Positions 1 through 9,434 of a stretch of DNA of 64,000 nt are shown here, one piece after another (the first letter of the stretch is position 1; each line of letters begins with the position of its first letter). This stretch comes from Flavobacteriales bacterium (GTDB lineage: Bacteria > Bacteroidota > Bacteroidia > NS11-12g > UBA9320). The translations under genes were made by a program, and so were the position numbers. The stretch is taken from the NCBI GenBank assembly GCA_020635355.1, contig JACJZW010000001.1:310001-374000 (forward strand), written 5' to 3'. Below the pieces are notes generated by a model. It ran no database searches. It saw only the letters and a program-made list of their open reading frames with translations, and was not told the origin of the DNA.

Positions 1-111
1 CATGCCTTCACGCAGCATGCGCTCCAATGCTTGAATGTCCCTCAGAAGCAACTTGGTGTACTGCCTCTTTTGAGCGGGGTCAGCAAACTGACTTACGCTG
101 TGTTCTCCCAT
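1..111 (-). CDS. N-terminus of a possible glutamate-cysteine ligase (GCS2)-like protein, cut by the window edge
   Basis: Only the first 37 codons are present, from the ATG at 109-111 leftwards, so the product cannot be fixed. The visible peptide begins MGEHSVSQFADPAQKRQ and continues with a helix containing LLLRDIQALERMLREGM. That resembles, from memory only, the N-terminal helix of the Bacteroidota GCS2/carboxylate-amine ligase proteins, in which an IGAEQE motif would follow just outside the window. The gene lies 74 bp downstream of the BNR-protein gene on the same strand and has its own candidate promoter, so it may be a separate unit. Confidence 0.35.
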   Translation of the reverse strand, partial: MGEHSVSQFADPAQKRQYTKLLLRDIQALERMLREGM

Positions 112-134
112 TCCGTAATGTTAATTGTGGTTGA

Positions 135-165
135 CTAAAATACGTTATGCCCAGCGCCCCGTCAA
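135..165 (-). promoter_or_regulatory. Candidate Bacteroidota promoter for the gene starting at 111
   Basis: On the minus strand TTG (163-165) is separated by 20 nt from TATTTTAG (135-142). The consensus is TTG, 19-21 nt, TAnnTTTG, so the -7 box has one mismatch while the spacing is ideal. It lies about 25 nt upstream of the ATG at 111. Confidence 0.4.
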
Positions 166-185
166 CCTTTTGCGCACCTCTTCCC

Positions 186-3100
186 TTATTTAGGAACGAT
201 GTAATTAATCCGTCGATCCAGGAGCATCTGATTAAACCGTCGGATTTCATTGGCTTTCATCGCTTCATACCGGTCCAGCCGGGCGGATAATTCCGACAAC
301 AATTCATTCTTCAACTGAACAGCTTGTGTTGTTGGTCCGTATGTTCCCATTGAAACCAACATATTGACGTGTGCCAGTTTATTGTTGAGTTTGATCGGAT
401 AGTTGATCGGGTCCTGCTCACTTCTGAGCTTGGTTTGATAGATATCGTTTCTCAGACTATCCAGTTCGGATTGAATGGCTTTACCCAATAGCTGAAGGCT
501 GTCTGTTTTGGATAACTCCGAGTGCTTTTTAAGTAGGTCATTGATTTGCGCCGATGTCGTTGCCATTGCATCGAGTGAACGATGGGCAGAATCAAGCGCC
601 GTAATCACCTCCATCTGAAACGCAAACTTCTCACGAGCATCCTGGGCACTGCCTTCGTCCATGGGATTGTGTTTCAGTTCAAAGGTCTTTTCAAACGTTC
701 GGTCACCCACCGTCAAACGAAATTTGTAGATACCCGGAGCCGCTGTTGGTCCTCCTGTTCTGCCTGCCCAAAGAATCATCCCCGAAGGCACGTAGGCCTT
801 GGGGTAGCGTAGATTCCAATCCAAATAATTCATCCCTTTTTGGGGCTTAAATGCCGAGGTATCCTGACCAGATCCTTTCATCGCCCAGGATCTTACTCGT
901 TTTCCGTCAGATGAGAATACGTCCACCATAAAGGTATCGCTCGGTTTGATGGAATCGGACAGATAGAAGGACAAACCGGCTTTGGATCCATGACAGATAA
1001 AATCACCGTTGGCGTTCACAATTCTCGATCCATCCGGCATCGTCTTACCCGCCTTTCGAACTGCACTTAAATCGTCAATCATCCAAAAACCACGACCTTG
1101 GGTGGCCACAATCAGATCATCGTCCCGTTGACATAAATCCGTAATGGGAACGATGGGCAGATTTAATTGAAACGGCTGCCATTGCTCACCGTTGTTATAG
1201 GAGATGTACATGCCTCGTTCGGTTCCGGCATAGCACAAGCCGCGAACACTTTTATCACACCGAAGGGTTCGGGTGAAATGATTCTCCGGGAGGCCCTTTG
1301 TGCAAAGCTTCCAGGTATCTCCGTAGTCGGCACTCACATAGATGTAAGGGTGATTGTCACCCATTTTATACCCGGTAGCCACCACATAGACATGACCTTT
1401 CTCAAACGGATCACATTCAATTTGATTGATCATTAATCCTTTGGGCATTTTAGGTGGAGTGATGGCGTTCCAATTGGCTCCGTTATCCTTGGTTCTGTAA
1501 ACTAATCCATCGTCCGATCCGGTATAGATCAGCCCCGGTTCCAATTCGGATTCAACCACAGCGAAGATGGTACAGTAGTATTCTACTCCCGTATTATCCT
1601 TGGTAATAGGACCGCCACTGGCTTTTAATTTTTCCGGATCATTGGTGGTGAGATCCGGACTGATCATTTTCCAGCTATTCCCCCCGTCATGACTTACGTG
1701 AAGATGGTTGGAGGCCGCATATAACCTGGTTGAATCATGTGGCGAAAAGAAGAGCGGGAAGTTCCATTGGAAGCGATACTTCATTCCCTCTGCTCCGTAG
1801 CCAAGCGGATTATCCGGCCATACATTAATACCACGGTTGTCGCCTGTCCGATGGTTGCGTCTCGTTAGGTACCCCCCATAACTACCTGCGTACACAATTT
1901 CAGGATTGAGCGGATCCGGCGCAATTGTCGCACTTTCGCCTCCTGCCGTACTCTCCCACTGGCCGGTCAAATGATCCACCCGCATGGTTGAATTATCCTG
2001 TTGTGCTCCATATATCCGATAGGGTACATGATTGTCCGTGGTAACTCGGTAGAATTGTTCAGTTGGCTGATTGTGATAGGATGTCCAGCTTCCACCGCCA
2101 TTGTAACTTACTTGTCCCCCTCCATCATTGGCTACAATCATGCGTTTGGCGTCCTGGGGATCAATCCAGAGTTGGTGATGATCAACGTGAGGGGTGTATA
2201 CCGGCTTAAAACTCTTGCCGCCATCTGTACTTTTCTGAAATCTGACGTTCATCACATAGACGGTTTCCGGATCCTTAGGATCCGCGGTTACACGGGAAAA
2301 ATACCAGGAACGCTGCCGGATTTCAGCCGAAGAATTCACCAACTTCCAGGTATCGCCTCCGTCATCGGAACGATATAGTCCTCCCTGACTGGCGTGTTCT
2401 ACCATAGCGTAGATCAAGTCCTTTTTTGCCCGTGACGGTGCGAGCGTTATTTTACCCAAGAGTCCTTCCGGAAGACCCGGATTTTTGGAAATGTTCTGCC
2501 AGGTTTTACCCTCGTCTCTGCTCCTCCATAGTGCCGAGCCCTTACCACCGCTGGAAAAGTCATACGGAGAACGTCTTACCTCCCAGGTGGATGCGAATAC
2601 ATTTCGATGGTTAAAGGGGTCAAAAACGATGTCATTAGCACCTGCCTTTTTACCATTGTCGAGGACTTTCTTCCAGGATGAACCACCATCTTCTGAACGG
2701 TAAATGCCCCGCATTTCGGAATCGGTAAATAAATCACCCAAAACAGCTGCCATCACCACATCGGCATTTTTGGGATGGACGGCCATCCTTGGAATATGAC
2801 GTGATTCCTTCAACCCCATGAATCTCCAGGTTTTACCCGCATCTACTGAGCGCCACACCCCTTCTCCAGACGACACATTCCCTCGGAGTGTTTCCTCACC
2901 CTGCCCTACATAAATCACGTTTTCATCGCTCGGAGCCAATTCAACAGAACCAATGCTTCCGCCAAAGTAGGTGTCGCTGATATTGGTCCAGGAATGACCT
3001 CCATTTGAGGTTTTCCAGACTCCTCCACCTGTAGTTCCCATATAGAACAAGTCGCGATCCAAGGTGGAGCCGCACACCGCTGCGCATCTTCCGCCCCGAT

Positions 3101-3212
3101 TGGGTCCAATACTTCTATAGGAAAGATTGTGAAACCAGGAGGTATCCACCTGAGCCTGAACGGTTAACAGACCAATCGTACAGACTGTAAGAACTGAAGT
3201 TAAAATGCGCAT
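186..3212 (-). CDS. Secreted BNR/Asp-box (sortilin/VPS10-like) beta-propeller protein
   Basis: The protein has about 1008 residues. I start it at ATG 3212, because MRILTSVLTVCTIGLLTVQAQ is a typical signal peptide ending at AQ; the frame is open 17 codons further upstream. The mature part is full of Asp-box repeats of the form S-D-G-G-x-x-W (for example SEDGGSSWKK, SRDEGKTWQN, SDDGGDTWKL), the hallmark of VPS10/sortilin-like and exo-alpha-sialidase-like propellers. The C-terminal 250 residues are a non-propeller region with predicted coiled coil. No sialidase catalytic residues can be assigned. The start overlaps the end of maf by 13 bp, which implies translational coupling. The substrate is unknown; such proteins are common in Bacteroidota and are usually annotated only as glycosyl-hydrolase-like. 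Confidence 0.85.
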   Translation of the reverse strand: MRILTSVLTVCTIGLLTVQAQVDTSWFHNLSYRSIGPNRGGRCAAVCGSTLDRDLFYMGTTGGGVWKTSNGGHSWTNISDTYFGGSIGSVELAPSDENVIYVGQGEETLRGNVSSGEGVWRSVDAGKTWRFMGLKESRHIPRMAVHPKNADVVMAAVLGDLFTDSEMRGIYRSEDGGSSWKKVLDNGKKAGANDIVFDPFNHRNVFASTWEVRRSPYDFSSGGKGSALWRSRDEGKTWQNISKNPGLPEGLLGKITLAPSRAKKDLIYAMVEHASQGGLYRSDDGGDTWKLVNSSAEIRQRSWYFSRVTADPKDPETVYVMNVRFQKSTDGGKSFKPVYTPHVDHHQLWIDPQDAKRMIVANDGGGQVSYNGGGSWTSYHNQPTEQFYRVTTDNHVPYRIYGAQQDNSTMRVDHLTGQWESTAGGESATIAPDPLNPEIVYAGSYGGYLTRRNHRTGDNRGINVWPDNPLGYGAEGMKYRFQWNFPLFFSPHDSTRLYAASNHLHVSHDGGNSWKMISPDLTTNDPEKLKASGGPITKDNTGVEYYCTIFAVVESELEPGLIYTGSDDGLVYRTKDNGANWNAITPPKMPKGLMINQIECDPFEKGHVYVVATGYKMGDNHPYIYVSADYGDTWKLCTKGLPENHFTRTLRCDKSVRGLCYAGTERGMYISYNNGEQWQPFQLNLPIVPITDLCQRDDDLIVATQGRGFWMIDDLSAVRKAGKTMPDGSRIVNANGDFICHGSKAGLSFYLSDSIKPSDTFMVDVFSSDGKRVRSWAMKGSGQDTSAFKPQKGMNYLDWNLRYPKAYVPSGMILWAGRTGGPTAAPGIYKFRLTVGDRTFEKTFELKHNPMDEGSAQDAREKFAFQMEVITALDSAHRSLDAMATTSAQINDLLKKHSELSKTDSLQLLGKAIQSELDSLRNDIYQTKLRSEQDPINYPIKLNNKLAHVNMLVSMGTYGPTTQAVQLKNELLSELSARLDRYEAMKANEIRRFNQMLLDRRINYIVPK

Positions 3213-3790
3213 AATGCCTGATATAAAGATCGAAGGGGCAAGCCCATCACGTTGTAATAACATCCTCTAATTCCTTTGATTCCCACATAACCAATCCATT
3301 CCTGTATGCCGTATGCTCCGGCCTTGTCCAAGGGTTTAAATGTGTCCACGTAGAAATCTACCATTTCTGGGGGAAGTGGATCAAAACTCACCTGAGTATA
3401 CTCGCTGAAGGCGTGCTGTTTGTCAAGCGTACGAAGGCAAACTCCGGTAATCACGGTGTGTTCCTCACCGGATAGTCGGTGAATCATGCTTTTGGCCGCG
3501 TCTTCATCCTCCGGTTTATTGATGATCGCGTCGCCTAGAATCACCACGGTATCCGCGGTGATCAGCAGCTCATTGGGCTGCAGATTGGCGTAAACATTGG
3601 ACTTTCTCACCGCCAGGTGCTCGGCAACCTCATTAATCGGCATATCGGCAGAAAACGATTCATCCGCATCAATGCTGATTTGCTTGAATTCAATGCCCAG
3701 TCCTCCCAAAAGCTGTCGGCGTCGTGGCGATGCCGATCCCAGCACGTACTCACAATCCGGTAGTCCCGGAATGGTATTGGATTTCACCAT
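3200..3790 (-). CDS. maf: Maf-family nucleoside triphosphate pyrophosphatase
   Basis: The 196-residue protein hydrolyses dTTP/UTP or modified NTPs to the monophosphate, a cytoplasmic house-cleaning activity in this family. Visible signatures are LGSASPRRRQLL near residue 17, the ADTVV block with its catalytic Asp near residue 99, the KPLDKAGAYGIQ motif near residue 151, and GCYYNVMGLPL near the C-terminus. Length is normal for Maf. The set KAGAYGIQ suggests the dTTP/UTP-specific (YhdE) branch rather than YceF, but I would not insist on that. The 3' end overlaps the next gene downstream. Confidence 0.93.
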   Translation of the reverse strand: MVKSNTIPGLPDCEYVLGSASPRRRQLLGGLGIEFKQISIDADESFSADMPINEVAEHLAVRKSNVYANLQPNELLITADTVVILGDAIINKPEDEDAAKSMIHRLSGEEHTVITGVCLRTLDKQHAFSEYTQVSFDPLPPEMVDFYVDTFKPLDKAGAYGIQEWIGYVGIKGIRGCYYNVMGLPLRSLYQALCAF

Positions 3791-3883
3791 CCTTCAAATC
3801 AAACCATTCTGTACTTCATTCGCAACCTTCTTGATGATAACCGGCAATAGGTATTTCATCTCTTTGCGGCTAATATTGCAGCC

Positions 3884-4651
3884 ATGTCGTTGAAGTTAAA
3901 TCGCCCATTAATTGTATTCGATCTGGAGACCACCGGAATCCAAATCACCCACGACCGGATCATTGATATTTATCTGATTAAAGTTGATCCTGCCGGCAAC
4001 GAAACAACGTGGTATAAACGACTAAACCCCCAAATGCCTATTCCTGCAGAGGCAACAGCCGTGCATGGAATTTCAAATGATGATGTGGCGAACTGCCCTA
4101 CTTTTTCGGATGTTGCCAATGAGTTGAATCAGTTCATTGGTCAGGCTGATTTTGGTGGATTCAACTCCAACCGATTTGATTTCCCGATGCTGGTTCAGGA
4201 ATTTTATCGGGCTGGGATCGATTTCGAAACCGAGAAGCGAAAGTTCCTTGATGCCCAACGAATATTTCACATCAAGGAACCCCGGAATTTAACCGCTGCT
4301 TATGCCTTTTACTGCAACGGAAATCTGGAAGATGCCCACTCAGCCAAAGCCGATACCGAGGCTACCTGGGAAGTGATTAAGGCACAGCTAAACCGATATA
4401 CCGATCTGGAACCAACCGTAGACTTCCTGCACCGATTCAGCGGTCAGGATGAACTGGTGGATCTGGCCGGACGAATCAGACGAAATCCGCAAGGAGAACC
4501 CATTTTTGCCTTTGGCAAACACAAGGGAAGAACCGTTCGCAGTGTGTTTGAAAAGGAACCCTCCTACTTTGACTGGATGATGAATGGCGATTTCCCGGAA
4601 AATACGAAACGGGTGATTACCCGCCTCCGGTTGTCCTTCAAGAATAGTTAA
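3884..4651 (+). CDS. DnaQ-family 3'-5' exonuclease with ExoX-like C-terminal domain
   Basis: This 255-residue protein carries the three DEDDh exonuclease motifs: VFDLETTGI near residue 11 (Asp and Glu of ExoI), GFNSNRFDFPML near residue 92 (ExoII), and HSAKADTEAT near residue 151 (ExoIII with His and Asp). The C-terminus, FAFGKHKGRTVRSV through FDWMMNGDFP, matches the small domain found after exonucleases of the ExoX/DnaQ type. It may serve DNA repair or proofreading, but there is no polymerase subunit nearby. hutH follows 2 bp after its stop, so the two are probably cotranscribed, although a functional link is not obvious. Confidence 0.88.
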   Translation: MSLKLNRPLIVFDLETTGIQITHDRIIDIYLIKVDPAGNETTWYKRLNPQMPIPAEATAVHGISNDDVANCPTFSDVANELNQFIGQADFGGFNSNRFDFPMLVQEFYRAGIDFETEKRKFLDAQRIFHIKEPRNLTAAYAFYCNGNLEDAHSAKADTEATWEVIKAQLNRYTDLEPTVDFLHRFSGQDELVDLAGRIRRNPQGEPIFAFGKHKGRTVRSVFEKEPSYFDWMMNGDFPENTKRVITRLRLSFKNS

Positions 4652-4653
4652 GC

Positions 4654-6138
4654 ATGAAAAACGATACCGTTGAAATTGGGGGCTACATCAAACCGGCCGA
4701 GTTATTTGACCTGGCTCAATCCGGATTACACGTAGCCTTAACGGATGAAGCTCAGTCCCGAACGCTGGCTTGCTATACCTTCGTTCACGACAAGATAAAA
4801 CGATCAGACCGCCCCATCTACGGTGTCAATACGGGATTTGGATCCTTGTGTAACACAGTGATCAATCACGACGATCTGGAAAAATTGCAGGAAAACCTCC
4901 TGCTTTCTCATGCCTGCGGCATGGGTGATGAAGTGCCGGATGAGGTGGTTAAACTGATGTTGCTTACGAAGGTGTTGTCTCTGTCCAAGGGGCACTCCGG
5001 GGTACAACCGGAAACCATTCACCATCTGATGGACTTGTTCAACACGAATCGTTTACCGGTTATTTATGAACAAGGATCATTGGGAGCATCCGGTGATTTA
5101 GCCCCACTCGCCCATTTGGCGCTTCCACTCATTGGACGGGGCTCCTGGAAGGTGGATGGACATAAATCTCACCTGACACATCGGCCATTTCCGGATTTTC
5201 ATCTTCAGGCCAAGGAAGGTCTGGCATTAATCAATGGAACCCAATTCATGTTATCCTACGGGATCTGGTGTACGGTTCAGGCGATCCGACTAACCTCGAT
5301 TGCCAATCAAATTGCTGCCATGAGCGCAGATGCCTTTGATTGCAGGATAGATCCCTATCTGGCTCAAAGCCACCGAATACGAAACCAAAAAGGACAGCAA
5401 TCCTGCGCCGAAGAACTCTTTGAAGCCTTACAGGGAAGTGAGTTAATCAGTCGGGAAAAACAGCACGTTCAGGATCCATATAGTTTCCGATGTGTGCCTC
5501 AGGTTCACGGTGCCAGCCTGGACGTATTTACGCATGCCGAGCGCATTTTTGAAGATGAATTGAATGCCGTTACGGATAACCCGAATGTTTTTCCGGAAGA
5601 TGACCTGATTCTTTCAGCTGGTAATTTTCATGGTCAGCCACTGGCGCTTCAACTCGACGCAGTGGCGATGGGTTTGGCTGAATTGGCTAGCATTTCGGAG
5701 CGACGTATTTATAAGCTGATTTCCGGTGAGCGCGGATTACCGGCGTTCCTGACACCCAATCCCGGGTTGAATAGCGGTTTTATGATTCCGCAATACACGG
5801 CGGCTTCCATCGTGAGCCAAAATAAGCAGCTATCGACGCCAGCCTCCATCGACAGTATTGTTAGCAGCAATGGTCAGGAAGATCATGTGAGTATGGGTGC
5901 CAACGCAGCCACCAAATGTTATCGGGTGTTGGAGAATGCCATTTCGGTTCTTTCCATTGAGTTGATGTGTGCTGCTCAGGCGCTGGAAATGCGACGGCCG
6001 GCAAAATCATCCGTTTCATTGGAAACCATTTACAGTCTGCTTCGAGAGCACGTTCCATTTATTTCCAGTGATGTGTACATGCACGAATTGATGATGAAAA
6101 GCCGTGAAGTGCTCAAAACACAACTGCTGAATCGCTGA
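4654..6138 (+). CDS. hutH: Histidine ammonia-lyase family enzyme
   Basis: The enzyme deaminates histidine to trans-urocanate, the first step of histidine degradation. The 494 residues show YGVNTGFGSL with the catalytic Tyr56, and the MIO-forming triad Ala145-Ser146-Gly147 in GSLGASGDLAPLAHL. Further family blocks include a segment around residue 187 (GLALINGTQFMLSYG), TDNPNVFPED near residue 305, and GNFHGQPLALQLDA. Length is normal for HutH. No hutU, hutI or hutG gene lies next to it, so histidine use is an inference; related tyrosine or phenylalanine ammonia-lyases share these motifs. It starts 2 bp after the exonuclease stop and its own stop abuts the convergent gene at 6139. Confidence 0.88.
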   Translation: MKNDTVEIGGYIKPAELFDLAQSGLHVALTDEAQSRTLACYTFVHDKIKRSDRPIYGVNTGFGSLCNTVINHDDLEKLQENLLLSHACGMGDEVPDEVVKLMLLTKVLSLSKGHSGVQPETIHHLMDLFNTNRLPVIYEQGSLGASGDLAPLAHLALPLIGRGSWKVDGHKSHLTHRPFPDFHLQAKEGLALINGTQFMLSYGIWCTVQAIRLTSIANQIAAMSADAFDCRIDPYLAQSHRIRNQKGQQSCAEELFEALQGSELISREKQHVQDPYSFRCVPQVHGASLDVFTHAERIFEDELNAVTDNPNVFPEDDLILSAGNFHGQPLALQLDAVAMGLAELASISERRIYKLISGERGLPAFLTPNPGLNSGFMIPQYTAASIVSQNKQLSTPASIDSIVSSNGQEDHVSMGANAATKCYRVLENAISVLSIELMCAAQALEMRRPAKSSVSLETIYSLLREHVPFISSDVYMHELMMKSREVLKTQLLNR

Positions 6139-6759
6139 TCAGATCCAGCCTTCTACAGCGGTAGGGCGACGTTTGATGTAGGTTCGGTTCACAAGGACGT
6201 GTGTACCTAAATCCGCGACCGTTTTCAACGCAACAAAAATCAAAAAGGCATTCAGAATACCTGTGGTATCGGTATTAAAACCCATCATAATGAGCAGGTG
6301 CATCGGGACAATTCGGATGTACGGTTGAAACATCAAGGAACCCGGTGCTTTCTTTTCTGCTATGTCCTTCTTCACGTCTGAGAACAGCGACATGAGCATA
6401 TTTACCGCCATAAACAAGAGCAAACCTCCGATAAGTTTAAAGTCCCATTCTCCGGGTAAATCTGCTGCGATCACAAAAATGAAGATGAAGTAGACCAAGT
6501 GAAAGCCGCCATAGTGAATCGCAAAGAAAATCGGCATTCCGAACCGCCCTTTGACACCGGGATTTCGAAAGGCAATCACCACCATTCGAATGAAGTATTG
6601 AAACCCAATTAGTACACTCTGGAGGTAATAGGCAATCACCACGGTGCGCGCACTGGCCTCATCGGCATAATAGGTAACCAACAGAAAAAGGTTAAACACC
6701 ACGATGGCCCAGAATTCGGGATCGCGGAAGATGTTTTTTATGGAACGATTACCAGACAA
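6139..6759 (-). CDS. DUF6498-like multispanning membrane protein
   Basis: The 206-residue protein contains about six hydrophobic segments and motifs such as VIAYYLQSVLIGFQYFIRM and a histidine-bearing GGFHLVYFIFIF, as in the uncharacterised DUF6498 membrane family. The start is TTG at 6759: an in-frame stop lies just upstream and there is no early ATG. Its stop codon directly abuts that of hutH, so the two genes converge with no spacer and no visible terminator between them. Function is unknown. Confidence 0.7.
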   Translation of the reverse strand: MSGNRSIKNIFRDPEFWAIVVFNLFLLVTYYADEASARTVVIAYYLQSVLIGFQYFIRMVVIAFRNPGVKGRFGMPIFFAIHYGGFHLVYFIFIFVIAADLPGEWDFKLIGGLLLFMAVNMLMSLFSDVKKDIAEKKAPGSLMFQPYIRIVPMHLLIMMGFNTDTTGILNAFLIFVALKTVADLGTHVLVNRTYIKRRPTAVEGWI

Positions 6760-6866
6760 ATTGAACTATTGACACAAATTTACTGTCGAAATGACAGAAT
6801 CAAACCGACGATTTTTCCAACATCCGGATTGGTCTGCCATTTGAGGAACGCCGGTCAGAAACATAT

Positions 6867-6881
6867 AAGCCTTAAAGGCTT
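6867..6881. promoter_or_regulatory. Perfect 7-1-7 inverted repeat upstream of htpG
   Basis: AAGCCTT, one spacer base, then AAGGCTT, ending 18 nt before the htpG ATG. The short symmetric site in the leader could be an operator or a small hairpin. I could not find a TAnnTTTG box for htpG, so this repeat is the only regulatory-looking element there. Confidence 0.35.
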
Positions 6882-6899
6882 TCCAATGACGTATACACT

Positions 6900-8714
6900 A
6901 TGGCAATAAAAGGTAAAGTATCGGTTAATACCGAAAACATCTTCCCCATTATCAAGAAGTTCCTCTACACGGATCATGAAATTTTCTTGCGTGAGTTGAT
7001 TTCCAACGCGGTGGATGCCACCCAAAAGTTGAAAGTCTTCGCCAGTAAAGGAGATGCAGTGGGTCAGATGGAAGATCTGAAGATCACCGTAAAGCTTGAC
7101 GAAGAGAAGAAAACCCTTACGATTTCTGACAATGGAATTGGGATGACTGAGGAAGAAATAGACAAATACATCAATCAGATTGCCTTTAGTGGCGCAGAAG
7201 AATTTGTCGAGAAATTCAAGGACGATACGGAGAGCGCCAACATTATTGGCCATTTTGGCTTGGGATTCTATTCCTCCTTTATGGTGGCCGACACCGTGGA
7301 AATAGACACCCTGAGCTACCGGGATGAAGCCAAACCCGCCCACTGGCATTGTTCGGGCACCACCGACTTTAAAATCACACGAGGTAAGCGTAAAAAGCGC
7401 GGGACCGACATCATTCTGCACATCAATGATGATTCCGATGAATTCCTCAAGTCTTACAGAATCAAGGAGTTATTAAACAAATACTGTAAATTCCTTCCGG
7501 TTGAAATCGAGTTTGAAGACACCATCATAAACGATACAAAACCACTGTGGAAGAAATCGCCTTCGGATCTTACCGAAGAGGATTACAAGGAATTCTACTC
7601 CAAGCTCTACCCGATGGCGGAACCACCGTTGTTTTGGATCCACCTGAATGTCGATTATCCGTTTAACCTAACTGGTGTCTTGTATTTCCCAAAGATCAAG
7701 AAGGATATTGACCCCAATCGGAATAAAATTCAACTCTACTCCAATCAGGTATATGTGACGGATAATGTTGAAGACATTGTTCCCGAATACCTGATGCTTC
7801 TTCACGGGGTGATTGATAGTCCGGATATTCCATTGAACGTTTCCCGAAGTGCCTTACAGGCCGATGGAAATGTGAAGAAAATTACGAGTCACATCAGCAA
7901 GAAAGTGGCTGATAAGCTCAATGAACTTCGCAAAGCAGATGAGGCCGATTATGAAGCCAAATGGGCCAATATCAGTTTGTTTGTGAAGTACGGAATGATC
8001 AGCGATCAGAAGTTTTATGATCGGGTGAAGGATATCTGCCTGCTCAAAACAACCGATGAAACCTACGAGGTGATGGACGCTTTTGTGGATCGGGTGAAGG
8101 GAAATCAAACCGATAAGAACGGAACCACCGTGTTGTTGTACGCCACCGACGCCGAGGCTCAATACAGCTACATTCATAAAGCCAAGGATCGGGGATATGA
8201 TGTTCTCCTGATGGATGAAATCATTGACAACCACTTCATTTCCAATATCGAACAAAAGTTGGAAAAGGTTATGTTGAAGCGTGTGGATGCGGATACCGTC
8301 CATAAATTGATTGAGAAAGACGAATCCAACGAATCGGTTTTGAGCGAAGAGGAATTGACTACGCTCAAAACACAATTTGAAGCGGTGGTAAACAATGAGA
8401 AATTTGACGTACAAACTGCCGTGAGCACAGTGGAAGACGATTTCCTAACCCTCACGCGCTCGGAGTGGGAACGTCGGATGAGTGAAATGGGTTCCATAGG
8501 CGGAATGGCCATGTTTGGGGCTATGCCCGAAAAATATACCGTATCGGTGAACACCAATCACCCGTTGGCCAAGAAGGTCTTGGAGCTGGATGACGATCAT
8601 CGGTCCGTACTCATCAACAATGCCCTTGACCTGGCGAAGCTTCAACAGAATTTGTTAAAAGGAAAAGACCTGGATGCATTTATCAAACGGCAAACAGCAG
8701 CCTTGGACGTCTAA
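6900..8714 (+). CDS. htpG: Molecular chaperone HtpG (bacterial Hsp90)
   Basis: The 604-residue cytoplasmic chaperone has the complete Hsp90 layout. The N-terminal GHKL ATPase includes FLRELISNAVDAT near residue 30, DNGIGM near residue 78 and GHFGLGFYSSFMV near residue 116. The middle domain contains YFPKIK and SRSALQAD with the catalytic Arg. The C-terminal dimerisation domain ends without the eukaryotic MEEVD. Length is close to that of other bacterial HtpG. The C-terminal part after residue 500 is shorter than in E. coli. It stands as a single gene; the inverted repeat just upstream could be regulatory. Confidence 0.97.
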   Translation: MAIKGKVSVNTENIFPIIKKFLYTDHEIFLRELISNAVDATQKLKVFASKGDAVGQMEDLKITVKLDEEKKTLTISDNGIGMTEEEIDKYINQIAFSGAEEFVEKFKDDTESANIIGHFGLGFYSSFMVADTVEIDTLSYRDEAKPAHWHCSGTTDFKITRGKRKKRGTDIILHINDDSDEFLKSYRIKELLNKYCKFLPVEIEFEDTIINDTKPLWKKSPSDLTEEDYKEFYSKLYPMAEPPLFWIHLNVDYPFNLTGVLYFPKIKKDIDPNRNKIQLYSNQVYVTDNVEDIVPEYLMLLHGVIDSPDIPLNVSRSALQADGNVKKITSHISKKVADKLNELRKADEADYEAKWANISLFVKYGMISDQKFYDRVKDICLLKTTDETYEVMDAFVDRVKGNQTDKNGTTVLLYATDAEAQYSYIHKAKDRGYDVLLMDEIIDNHFISNIEQKLEKVMLKRVDADTVHKLIEKDESNESVLSEEELTTLKTQFEAVVNNEKFDVQTAVSTVEDDFLTLTRSEWERRMSEMGSIGGMAMFGAMPEKYTVSVNTNHPLAKKVLELDDDHRSVLINNALDLAKLQQNLLKGKDLDAFIKRQTAALDV

Positions 8715-8717
8715 ATC

Positions 8718-9161
8718 TTATTCTACCGAGAGCACCGTTTCGGTTTGTCCTCGGAATTCTACTTGATCGCCTTTGGTGCAGTCCAAAAAGACTTGTGCCA
8801 GAGGCGATTGCATGGAGGTGGTGATGATGGACTTTCCGTTCACGTTGATCACTCCCATTCCAGGGCCTAGATAGATCACTCGTTTATCGGTGGTAATGAG
8901 CGAACCGGATTGTGCCTTTTGGTGTCGGGCCGACATTGATGGATTTTTCAACATCTGATAGTCCTTCCGTGCCTCACCCAGTTGTCGCTGAATTCGTTCC
9001 TGCTCCTGTTGAGCCATTGCACGACCCGTTTCATACTTGTCGCCCATGGTGCTTTTTTCCTCCGTTTCAATGGACTCCTGAACCTCGTTCAGGTTGGTGG
9101 TAAAATCGTCAATGGTAGCCCGGATCCGATCCAGACAAAACCGAAGCACAGCTTCTTTCAA
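8718..9161 (-). CDS. GreA/GreB-like protein (often mislabelled 3-oxoacyl-ACP synthase)
   Basis: The 147-residue protein has an N-terminal helical hairpin (roughly 1-70), containing the recurrent block GDKYETGRAMAQQE, followed by a small beta-rich domain with DKRVIYLGPGMGVINVNG and a final SPLAQVFLDCTKGDQVEF. This is the architecture of GreA/GreB and related RNA-polymerase secondary-channel factors. The acidic tip residues of real Gre factors are not obvious, so the activity may differ. The start is TTG at 9161, with an in-frame TAG upstream. It ends 3 bp from the htpG stop, convergent. Confidence 0.65.
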   Translation of the reverse strand: MKEAVLRFCLDRIRATIDDFTTNLNEVQESIETEEKSTMGDKYETGRAMAQQEQERIQRQLGEARKDYQMLKNPSMSARHQKAQSGSLITTDKRVIYLGPGMGVINVNGKSIITTSMQSPLAQVFLDCTKGDQVEFRGQTETVLSVE

Positions 9162-9434
9162 TTTGAATTCAATCTTCTATTTCAAGCTTGAAAACCACCT
9201 CATTAGCTATCCGGCTTAAACCGCAACAACTCAACTCTACGCGCACAATAAACGATAAAGACTCGCTTATCCGGCCAAGAATTCCTGGATGATTTTCAAT
9301 TGCGAACATAGCACATTTGGCTATCGAAGATTTCCAACGTACAAGAATTTTAGATAACATTTTTATCTCGTTTGTGGGATAGAATCACGCCCATCAACCC
9401 ATCACTAGTTAACTAATCGCGATATTTGTCCTGC

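Noticed and set aside
186..3212. Active sialidase/glycosidase
   Set aside because: Only Asp-box propeller repeats are seen; no Arg triad or nucleophile can be recognised.
8718..9161. 3-oxoacyl-ACP synthase (a label used for such proteins)
   Set aside because: Far too short, and no thiolase fold or Cys-His-His triad; the Gre-like architecture fits better.
9169..9360. 63-codon minus-strand ORF upstream of the GreA-like gene
   Set aside because: No family resemblance, no promoter and atypical composition for a small protein; I treat 9162-9434 as spacer.
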